DNA of 5,828 nucleotides from Acidobacteriota bacterium (GTDB lineage: Bacteria > Acidobacteriota > Vicinamibacteria > Vicinamibacterales > CAVVIG01): positions 4,228 through 10,055 of the forward strand of contig QHWK01000301.1 of assembly GCA_003223775.1 (NCBI GenBank), written 5' to 3'. A program made the translations under genes and the position numbers. The notes beneath the pieces were generated by a model. That model worked only from the letters and a program-made list of their open reading frames with translations. It had not been told where the DNA came from and searched no databases. Of this stretch, positions 1-5,403 are shown piece after piece (positions within the stretch are counted from its first letter, which is position 1; each line of letters opens with the position of its first letter).

Positions 1-2
1 CC

Positions 3-1526
3 TTCGCCGACATCGCGCAGCCCAAGCCGGGCGCGTGGCCGACGTACCACGGAAACCTGAGCGGCAATCGATTCAGCCCGCTCGATCAGATCAACGGCGC
101 GACCATCCACGGCCTCGCGCCGAAATGGATGTTCACGATCGAGAAAGCGCCGCGCGCGCTGCAGACGACGCCGCTTGTCGTCGACGGCGTGATGTACGTC
201 ACGTCGGTGAACGAAGCCTTCGCGCTCGACGCGCGAAGCGGCCGGCAGATCTGGCACTACAGCCGTCCGCGGACGCAGGGGCTCGCGGGTGACGCCGCCA
301 CCGGCATCAATCGCGGCGCCGCCGTGCTCGGCGATCGCGTGTTCATCGTCACGGACAACGCGCACCTGATCGCGCTCCACCGGGACACCGGCGCGCTCGC
401 GTGGGACGTCGAGATGGCCGACGCGCGCCAGAACTACGGCGCCACCGGCGCGCCGCTCGTCGTCGGCGATCTCGTCGTGGCGGGCGTGTCGGGCGGCGAC
501 GAAGGCATCCGCGGCTTTCTCGACGCGTACCGCGCCGCGACCGGCGAGCGCGCGTGGCGCTTCTGGACGGTGCCCGCGCGCGGCGATCCTGGATCGGAGA
601 CGTGGGTCGGGCGCGCGATCGAGCACGGCTGCGCGGCGACGTGGCTCACCGGCACCTACGATCCCGACGCGCGGGTGTTGTATTGGCCGACCGGCAACCC
701 GTGTCCCGACTACAACGGCGACGAGCGGCAGGGCGACAACTTGTACAGCTCCTCGGTCATCGCGCTCGACCCCGATACCGGAAAGCTGCGATGGCATTAC
801 CAGTTCACGCCGCACGATCTCCACGACTGGGACGCGAACCAGACGCCGATGCTCGTCGACGCGCGGCTTCGCGGCGAGCCGCGCAAGCTGCTCGTCCAGG
901 CCAATCGCGACGGGTTCTTCTACGTGCTCGATCGGCTAACAGGCAAGGTGCTGCTCGCCGAGCCGTTCGTCGCGAACGTGACGTGGGCGAGCGGCATCGG
1001 CGGCGACGGGCGGCCGCTGGTGAAGAGCGGCAGCGAGCCGACGCGCGAGGGGCAGCGCACCTGTCCCGCGGTGGCGGGCGCGACGAACTGGCCGTCGACA
1101 GCGTTCAGCCCCGCTACGCGCCTGTTCTACGTGTTCGCCGAGGAATCGTGCGCGATCTACACGAAGAACGATCAGCAGTGGGAAGCCGGCAAGTCGTTCT
1201 ACGGCGGCGTCACGCGTCGAGCGCCGGGCTCGAGCGCGGCGGGAAAAGTTCTCGAGGCGATCGACATCGAGACCGGAAAAGTGAAGTGGGACGTGCGCGT
1301 CGGCGGCGGCATTATCGGCAGCGGCGTACTGGCGACTGCGGGCGGCCTCGTGTTCTACGGCGCCGATGAAGGCTTCATCGCGGTCGACGCGGCGAGCGGC
1401 ACACGGCTGTGGCAGTTCGACACGAACCAGAGCTGGCGCGCGGGCCCGATGACCTACGCCGTGGAGGGCACGCAATACGTCGCCGTCGCCGGAGGCTCGA
1501 ACATCATCGCGTTCAGCCTGCGATAA
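3..1526 (+). CDS. PQQ-dependent dehydrogenase (quinoprotein, methanol/ethanol dehydrogenase-like), 5'-partial
   Basis: An eight-bladed propeller quinoprotein that probably oxidises an alcohol or sugar in the periplasm; the substrate cannot be told. The reading frame is open from base 3, and the segment before the first ATG (129) already encodes the family motif GAWPTYHGNLSGNRFSPLDQ, so the true start lies outside the window. 507 residues are visible. Seven TG-x3-W-type blade motifs can be seen (for example LDARSGRQIW near residue 75 and IDIETGKVKW near 421). By alignment to methanol dehydrogenase, the active-site set is Trp214 (PQQ stacking), Asp166 in GGDEGIRG (at the usual metal-ligand Glu), Asn232 in TGNP, catalytic Asp275 in HDWD with a second Asp at 277, and Arg302 in ANRDGFF. 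The vicinal Cys pair is replaced by Ala98-Ala99 before NRG. No CxxCH haem motif occurs in the visible part, so a separate cytochrome c would take the electrons. The family call is very secure; substrate and metal are inference. Confidence 0.95.
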   Translation, partial: FADIAQPKPGAWPTYHGNLSGNRFSPLDQINGATIHGLAPKWMFTIEKAPRALQTTPLVVDGVMYVTSVNEAFALDARSGRQIWHYSRPRTQGLAGDAATGINRGAAVLGDRVFIVTDNAHLIALHRDTGALAWDVEMADARQNYGATGAPLVVGDLVVAGVSGGDEGIRGFLDAYRAATGERAWRFWTVPARGDPGSETWVGRAIEHGCAATWLTGTYDPDARVLYWPTGNPCPDYNGDERQGDNLYSSSVIALDPDTGKLRWHYQFTPHDLHDWDANQTPMLVDARLRGEPRKLLVQANRDGFFYVLDRLTGKVLLAEPFVANVTWASGIGGDGRPLVKSGSEPTREGQRTCPAVAGATNWPSTAFSPATRLFYVFAEESCAIYTKNDQQWEAGKSFYGGVTRRAPGSSAAGKVLEAIDIETGKVKWDVRVGGGIIGSGVLATAGGLVFYGADEGFIAVDAASGTRLWQFDTNQSWRAGPMTYAVEGTQYVAVAGGSNIIAFSLR

Positions 1527-1533
1527 GACGTAG

Positions 1534-1575
1534 GGCGACGCTTTCAGGATCGCCTGGCGAGGCTCAGAGCCTCGC
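1534..1575. repeat. two tandem imperfect palindromes (REP-like intergenic element)
   Basis: Two adjacent hairpin-forming units fill the gap after the dehydrogenase gene. Unit 1 pairs GGCGA (1534-1538) with TCGCC (1550-1554) around an 11-nt loop. Unit 2 pairs GCGAGGCT (1557-1564) with AGCCTCGC (1568-1575) around CAG. The units resemble each other (GGCGAxGCT..CAG..TCGC), as if one were a degenerate copy of the other. The structure is read directly from the sequence. That it belongs to a genome-dispersed palindromic family is inference. Confidence 0.5.
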
Positions 1576-1580
1576 TCTTC
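1557..1580 (+). terminator. candidate intrinsic terminator of the dehydrogenase gene
   Basis: A perfect 8-bp GC-rich stem (1557-1564 with 1568-1575) closes on a 3-nt loop, 31 bp after the TAA stop. One more G-T pair (1556/1576) is possible. A short T-rich stretch, TCTTCATT, follows. The U-tract is interrupted, so termination may be partial and some read-through into the next gene is possible. Confidence 0.45.
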
Positions 1581-1601
1581 ATTGTGCGATAGTCTACGCC
1601 G

Positions 1602-2306
1602 ATGACGAGCATACGCGCGGCGTTGGCCATCGCCGTACTCCTCTGGTCGTCGGCGCCGCTCTTCGGCCAGGCGATCAACACGCTGACCGCGCAGGAGCGC
1701 GCGCAGGGGTGGCAGCTGCTGTTCGACGGCAGGACGCTCGCCGGCTGGCACGTCTCGGCGCCGCCTCGGGGCGGCGGCCGGACGGGTCCGCCGCAGGCGC
1801 CGCAGCCGGGGCAGGTCGGCACGCCGAAACCGTGCGTCTCCGCGCGAGCGGAGACGACGCCGGCCGGCGGCTCTCACTGGGAAGTCGTCGACGGATCGTT
1901 GACGGCGTGCGGCGAGCCGACCGGCTACCTGACCTCCGATCGCAGCTACAGGAATTTCGTCCTGTCGGCTGAATTCCGGTGCGGCGCCGACACCAACAGC
2001 GGCGTGTTCGTGCGGTCGCCTCAGGAAAACGGCGGCTACGAGGTGCAGATCTGGCGCCAGCAGCCGGCCGGCTACAACACGGGCGCCATCGTCGGCACGG
2101 CGAAGACCGCGCGCGAGTACGGGTTCAAGCCGGACGCCTGGAATCTTTACCGGATCACCGCCGACGGCGATCACCTCGTCGTCGAGCTGAACGGCGAGAC
2201 GACGCTCGACATCCACGACGCGAAGTTTGCGGAAGGCAACCTGCGGCTTCAGTATCAGCAGTTCCCGATCGCGTTCCGCAACATCAAGATTCGTCCGCTG
2301 CCGTGA
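1602..2306 (+). CDS. secreted DUF1080 / 3-keto-disaccharide hydrolase domain protein
   Basis: A 234-residue exported protein of the DUF1080 family (3-keto-disaccharide hydrolase domain, a concanavalin/LamG-like jelly roll). Characterised members cleave 3-keto-glycosides; the substrate here is unknown. Residues 1-22 form a signal peptide (one Arg, hydrophobic core AALAIAVLLW, likely cleavage near FG-QA). Family landmarks follow in order: WQLLFDGRTLAGWH (37-50), WEVVDGSL (93-100), GYLTSDRSYRNFVL (108-121), NSGVFVR (132-138), GYEVQIW (145-151), TGAIVG (160-165), AWNLYRITADGDHLVVELNG (179-198), and LRLQYQQFPIAFRNIKIRPL (214-233). A Pro/Gly-rich insertion at about 52-91 separates the first two landmarks, and there are Cys at 78, 103 and 127. 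No Shine-Dalgarno sequence precedes the ATG; the start is supported by the signal peptide. The preceding gene is codirectional, and the following one is convergent with a 3-bp gap. Confidence 0.93.
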   Translation: MTSIRAALAIAVLLWSSAPLFGQAINTLTAQERAQGWQLLFDGRTLAGWHVSAPPRGGGRTGPPQAPQPGQVGTPKPCVSARAETTPAGGSHWEVVDGSLTACGEPTGYLTSDRSYRNFVLSAEFRCGADTNSGVFVRSPQENGGYEVQIWRQQPAGYNTGAIVGTAKTAREYGFKPDAWNLYRITADGDHLVVELNGETTLDIHDAKFAEGNLRLQYQQFPIAFRNIKIRPLP

Positions 2307-2308
2307 GG

Positions 2309-2323
2309 ATCAGACGATCTGAT
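2309..2323. repeat. short inverted repeat at the convergent gene junction
   Basis: ATCAGA (2309-2314) and TCTGAT (2318-2323) form a perfect 6-bp inverted repeat around CGA. It overlaps the stop codon and last codons of the DUF1800 gene and lies just beyond the DUF1080 stop. The stem is AT-leaning and has no T-tract on either side, so a role as a bidirectional terminator is weakly supported. Confidence 0.3.
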
Positions 2324-4073
2324 ACTCGGGCGTGCTCATGATCAGATGCACGACCATGCGGAGCGCGTCTTCCATGTAGCTCTTCGCGCGCTCGAGGGTG
2401 TCTGTTCCCAACTCGTTGGTCAGGAACGCCACGAATCCCTCGCGCGTCGCGGTCGCGGTCGGGACGCGCACCATCCGCCACAACAGGTAGTCGACCGCCT
2501 CGCCCGCAGATGCGGCGCCGCTCTCGAGCACCATCTTCGTGAGGTCGAACTGCGCGGCGTGGCGCGGCGTGGGAATCAGCTTGCGCGCCGCCTGCTCCCA
2601 GCCGATGTAGCCCGAGATGCGCGTGTTGAATTTCTCGTCGCGCTCGAGCGCCGCGCGGTCGAACGCCGTCATGTTCGCCGGATCGTTCACCGCGGTCGCC
2701 GCGCCGATGTCGTAGCCGTCGCGCAGGCGACGGCCGAGGACGTCGTCGCTGCCGGCGGAGAAGTTCCAGTCCCTGAAGCCGGTGATGTCGGGGATCAGCA
2801 CGTCGCGTGCGACGTTGCCGCGCGCGATGAGCAGCCCTGGCGTGATCCACGCCGTACCGCCGGCCCAGCCCGCGACCGACGGCGGGTTCAGCAGGTGCTG
2901 GCCCATCGCGATGGTCGCCTGGTTGAAATCGGGCACGCCCGGCATCGTGTCCACGCCGAGGTGCTTCATCATCGCGACCGTGTGCTCGACCGGCCCCCGG
3001 ATGTGCGCGCCGTAGCTCGCCTGGCTGTAGAAGTCCTTCGAGGAGAAGATCGCCGTCAGCAGCGGTTTGAGCTCGTAACCGCTGTCGCGAAGGATCGCGC
3101 CCAGCTTCTTCTTCAGCTCCTGCGAGAGATCGTCGCGGACGAGGAAGCGGTAGATCTTGCCGGCGAGGTACTCCGCCGTCACCGGCTGCTCGAAGATGAT
3201 CTTCAGCGCGTCGACGCCGTCGAAGTTTCCGCTCCGGCCAAGGAACGTCTTCGGACCGTCGTCGTGCTTGGCCGCGTCGATCTTGAACGAGAGGTCGTCG
3301 AAGTACCAGCCGGTGAAGGCGCGCGCGCCTTCGCGCACGTCCTTCTCCGAGTAGTTGCCGACGCCCATGGTGAAGAGCTCCATCACCTCGCGCGCGAAGT
3401 TCTCGTTCGCGGCGCCCTTCACGTTGTACTGGGCGTCGAGGAAGTAGAGCATCGCCGGATTCTGCGCCACCCGGATCGCCAGGTCCCTGATGTTGCCCGT
3501 CGCCGCCTTTTCGAACAGCGCGATCTGCTGCAGCATCTTGCGGTAGTCGCGCACCTTGTTCTCGTGCGTGGCGAAGTGACCGTGCCACAGGAGCGCCATC
3601 TTCTCTTCGAGCGGATGGGTGGTCTGCAGCATCCGGCCGGCCCACCAGTATCCGAGCCGCCGCGTCTCGAGCATCGTCGCGCGCAGCCAGTAGAAGAACC
3701 GGTCCGACACCGGCTGAAGCGGGCGCTTGCCCGCGGGCTTGCGCTCGACGCCCATCGAGGCGCCCGTCGCGAGCGCGCGATCGGTCGCCTCGGGCCGGCT
3801 CTCAGGAAACGGATTCAGCGACGGATCCCAGAGCCCCGACTCGACAAACGGCTGCAGCTTCGGATTCGGGATGCGCTCGTAGTGAACGAGCGCGCGCACG
3901 GCGCCGTCCGGGCCCGCCCCGGCGAGCGCCTCGATCTCCGCCGGCGCGCCGCCGAACCCGGCGTGCGCCAGCAGGTGCGCCGCGCGGTCGTAGCTCCAGT
4001 CCGCGGCGGCGATTGGCGTGAGGTCGTCTTTCCAGTGCGCCGGTCCCGGCGACCAGCCCACGCGACCGGTCAT
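2310..4073 (-). CDS. DUF1800 family protein
   Basis: A 587-residue protein of the DUF1800 family; its biochemical function is not established. Family landmarks in order: AHLLAHAGFGG (32-42), LLWHGHFATHENKV (161-174), NENFAREVMELFTMGVG (223-239), SEKDVREGARAFTGW (242-256), GRSGNFDG (279-286), PLLTAIFSSKDFYS (337-350), RGPVEHTVAMMKHLGV (359-374), MGQHLLNPPSVAGWAGGTAW (390-409) and the usual end LIMSTPEYQIV. The length is normal and the domain looks complete. The N-terminus (MTGRVGWSPGPAHWKDD) has no hydrophobic core, so no signal peptide is visible, although its partner upstream has a Tat signal. The start is fixed by AGGAGG 4 nt before the ATG, and no other Met precedes the first landmark. It lies 25 bp downstream of the DUF1501 gene, almost certainly in one transcript. 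The long open frame on the opposite strand is an Arg-rich GC shadow. Confidence 0.95.
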   Translation of the reverse strand: MTGRVGWSPGPAHWKDDLTPIAAADWSYDRAAHLLAHAGFGGAPAEIEALAGAGPDGAVRALVHYERIPNPKLQPFVESGLWDPSLNPFPESRPEATDRALATGASMGVERKPAGKRPLQPVSDRFFYWLRATMLETRRLGYWWAGRMLQTTHPLEEKMALLWHGHFATHENKVRDYRKMLQQIALFEKAATGNIRDLAIRVAQNPAMLYFLDAQYNVKGAANENFAREVMELFTMGVGNYSEKDVREGARAFTGWYFDDLSFKIDAAKHDDGPKTFLGRSGNFDGVDALKIIFEQPVTAEYLAGKIYRFLVRDDLSQELKKKLGAILRDSGYELKPLLTAIFSSKDFYSQASYGAHIRGPVEHTVAMMKHLGVDTMPGVPDFNQATIAMGQHLLNPPSVAGWAGGTAWITPGLLIARGNVARDVLIPDITGFRDWNFSAGSDDVLGRRLRDGYDIGAATAVNDPANMTAFDRAALERDEKFNTRISGYIGWEQAARKLIPTPRHAAQFDLTKMVLESGAASAGEAVDYLLWRMVRVPTATATREGFVAFLTNELGTDTLERAKSYMEDALRMVVHLIMSTPEYQIV

Positions 4074-4076
4074 ATG

Positions 4077-4083
4077 TCCTCCT
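4077..4083 (-). promoter_or_regulatory. strong Shine-Dalgarno site of the DUF1800 gene
   Basis: On the minus strand AGGAGGA sits directly before CAT-ATG, a perfect anti-16S match with a slightly short spacer (4 nt from AGGAGG). It overlaps a TAG (4082-4084) that ends the neighbouring out-of-frame tail of the DUF1501 gene. Such an arrangement often goes with translational coupling. Confidence 0.8.
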
Positions 4084-4098
4084 ACGCCCGGAACATTT

Positions 4099-5202
4099 TC
4101 AGCGTGGCGCGCCGTACATTCCGCCCTTCACCGCGTTGCCGATCACGAAGTTCACCTGCGCGGTGCCATGGTCCGTGCCGAGGCTCGTGTTCTCGGGCAC
4201 GCGCCGTCCGAACTCGCTGTGCACGTACATCACGACGTCGTCGGCCCGGCCGATCCGCTTCATCTCCTGAAAGAAGCCAGAGATCGCGTCGGAGCAGTAC
4301 TCCAGCTGCCGATCGTGCGGCGCCGCCTGGTTGACATGCGTGTCGAACAGGCTGTTGCGCAGCGGCACGTAATACAGCTTCGTCGGAAAGTCCGCGTCGA
4401 TGAGCGCCGCGACCTTGTCCAGATCGAGCAGCCGGAGATCGACGTTGTCCTTGCCTTTGTACTTGCTCCACGCGAGACGCACGACTTCCGAGGCCTGCGC
4501 CGCGCTCCTGGTGACTTCGACCGCGTAGGCATGCGCCGCGCCGAGCGGCGCCGTCTGTGCGTCGAGGAGATCGAGCGCCGCCCGTTCCTGCGCGAACGCG
4601 GCGCGCTGGAACTTCGTCGGATCGAGAAACACGAGCGGCACGTGGTTCTCCGCTTTCACCGCGAGCGACTGGCTGTCGGAGACGTTGACGATCATGTTCG
4701 GCCGCGCGCCGGCCGGATCCAGCGCCGTCGCCGTTCGCCCGATCCAGCCGTATTCGTTGCCGCCGTTCGGGGCGCCCGTGTGCCAGAAGGACATCGACGT
4801 GAAGTGCGAGAACGACGGCTGCGCATAGCCCACGCCCTGCACGATCGCGACCTTGCCCTCGTCGTACATCCGCTTCATCCCGCCCATCGACTTCTGCCAG
4901 CCGAAGTGCGCGTCGATCTTCAGCACGTCCTTCTCTCTGATGCCGATCGTCGGACGATGCTTGTAGTACATCGAGTCGCCATAGGGCACGATGGTGTTCA
5001 GGCCGTCGTTGCCGCCGAACCACTCGAAGACCACGAGGATCTTGCCCGACGTGCTCGCGGCGGTGGCCTCGCTCGCCCGGCCGAAGACGGCGGGCACCGG
5101 GCCGATGCCGCCGAACACGCTGAACCCGACGCCGCCGGCGCCGATGCGCAGCATGTCGCGCCGCGAGACGCCGCAGCCCGCCAGTTTGTCGTGGGTGCTC
5201 AT
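4099..5202 (-). CDS. DUF1501 family protein with Tat signal, C-terminally truncated
   Basis: A 367-residue exported protein of the DUF1501 family, related to the alkaline phosphatase/sulfatase fold; its activity is unproven. The N-terminus carries a twin-arginine signal: SRRDMLRIG (13-21), a hydrophobic stretch to about 40, and probable cleavage in EATAAS. Landmarks: WFGGNDGLNT (61-70), VAIVQGVGY (118-126), SHFTSMSFWHTG (132-143), FDTHVNQAAPHDRQLEYCS (286-304), and SEFGRRVPENTSLGTDHGTA (329-348), the Asp-His of the last being a likely metal-site element. The start at 5202 is preferred over an in-frame ATG at 5307 because GGAGAG lies 6 nt upstream and the Tat motif then sits at the normal position. 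The protein stops at GGMYGAPR, where most relatives continue for roughly 50 more residues. It is followed at 25 bp by the DUF1800 gene, its usual genomic partner. It may still be functional, or a decaying allele. Confidence 0.93.
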   Translation of the reverse strand: MSTHDKLAGCGVSRRDMLRIGAGGVGFSVFGGIGPVPAVFGRASEATAASTSGKILVVFEWFGGNDGLNTIVPYGDSMYYKHRPTIGIREKDVLKIDAHFGWQKSMGGMKRMYDEGKVAIVQGVGYAQPSFSHFTSMSFWHTGAPNGGNEYGWIGRTATALDPAGARPNMIVNVSDSQSLAVKAENHVPLVFLDPTKFQRAAFAQERAALDLLDAQTAPLGAAHAYAVEVTRSAAQASEVVRLAWSKYKGKDNVDLRLLDLDKVAALIDADFPTKLYYVPLRNSLFDTHVNQAAPHDRQLEYCSDAISGFFQEMKRIGRADDVVMYVHSEFGRRVPENTSLGTDHGTAQVNFVIGNAVKGGMYGAPR

Positions 5203-5208
5203 GAATGG

Positions 5209-5214
5209 CTCTCC
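5209..5214 (-). promoter_or_regulatory. Shine-Dalgarno site deciding the DUF1501 start
   Basis: GGAGAG on the minus strand lies 6 nt before the ATG at 5202. It supports this start over the upstream in-frame ATG at 5307, which would add 35 Arg-rich residues in front of the Tat motif. Confidence 0.7.
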
Positions 5215-5257
5215 AACGATGCGCCGCGTCCGGTCCCGTCGCGCCCGGCGGCGCCCA

Positions 5258-5286
5258 AGGATAGCGCCGTTCGAGACGACGCTCAA
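5258..5286 (-). promoter_or_regulatory. candidate sigma70-type promoter of the DUF1501-DUF1800 unit
   Basis: On the minus strand TTGAGC (5286-5281) and TATCCT (5263-5258) are separated by exactly 17 bp. Each matches its consensus at 4 of 6 positions. Transcription would begin near 5250, leaving a leader of about 48 nt before the ATG at 5202. It rests on sequence match alone. Confidence 0.4.
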
Positions 5287-5322
5287 AGGAATCGGCGCAG
5301 TCGTCATAGCGGCGATTGCTGG

Positions 5323-5352
5323 TTGCCGCGGGAGCGCGGCCGGACGTATCGT
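5323..5352 (+). promoter_or_regulatory. candidate sigma70-type promoter of the LVIVD-type gene
   Basis: TTGCCG (5323-5328) and TATCGT (5347-5352) are 18 bp apart, each with 4 of 6 consensus matches. A start near 5359 would give a leader of about 45 nt. It faces away from the minus-strand candidate, with about 36 bp between the two -35 elements. In this GC-rich background chance matches are possible. Confidence 0.3.
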
Positions 5353-5389
5353 CTCGTACCCGCGCAGGCCCGATTGCCGCCGTTCGAGA

Positions 5390-5395
5390 AAGAGG
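5390..5395 (+). promoter_or_regulatory. Shine-Dalgarno site of the LVIVD-type gene
   Basis: AAGAGG lies 8 nt before the ATG at 5404. This is good spacing with a near-consensus match, and it supports the chosen start together with the signal peptide that follows. Confidence 0.65.
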
Positions 5396-5403
5396 CATCA
5401 CAC

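Noticed and set aside
129..131. ATG at 129 as the true start of the dehydrogenase
   Set aside because: Conserved family sequence (PTYHGNLSGNRFSPLDQ) is encoded in frame upstream back to base 3, so the gene enters from outside the window.
936..2216. 426-codon minus-strand frame across the dehydrogenase and DUF1080 genes
   Set aside because: It spans two well-supported plus-strand genes and their intergenic hairpins, and its composition is that of a GC shadow.
2308..2346. GATCAGA occurring twice (2308-2314 and 2340-2346)
   Set aside because: A 7-bp direct repeat within or at the end of coding sequence is expected by chance and has no supporting structure.
2346..4334. 662-codon open frame on the plus strand opposite DUF1800 and the DUF1501 3' end
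   Set aside because: It is extremely Arg/Ala/His-rich without any domain or signal, and antisense to a gene with full family conservation. It is a GC-driven shadow.
5241..5256. GCGCCC repeated in the leader of the DUF1501 gene
   Set aside because: Short GC-rich repeats are frequent in this composition. No operator-like symmetry beyond a GGCGCC palindrome was seen.
5203..5307. Upstream ATG (5307) as the DUF1501 start
   Set aside because: It would put 35 Arg-rich residues before the Tat motif and place the candidate promoter inside the gene. The ATG at 5202 has its own good ribosome site.
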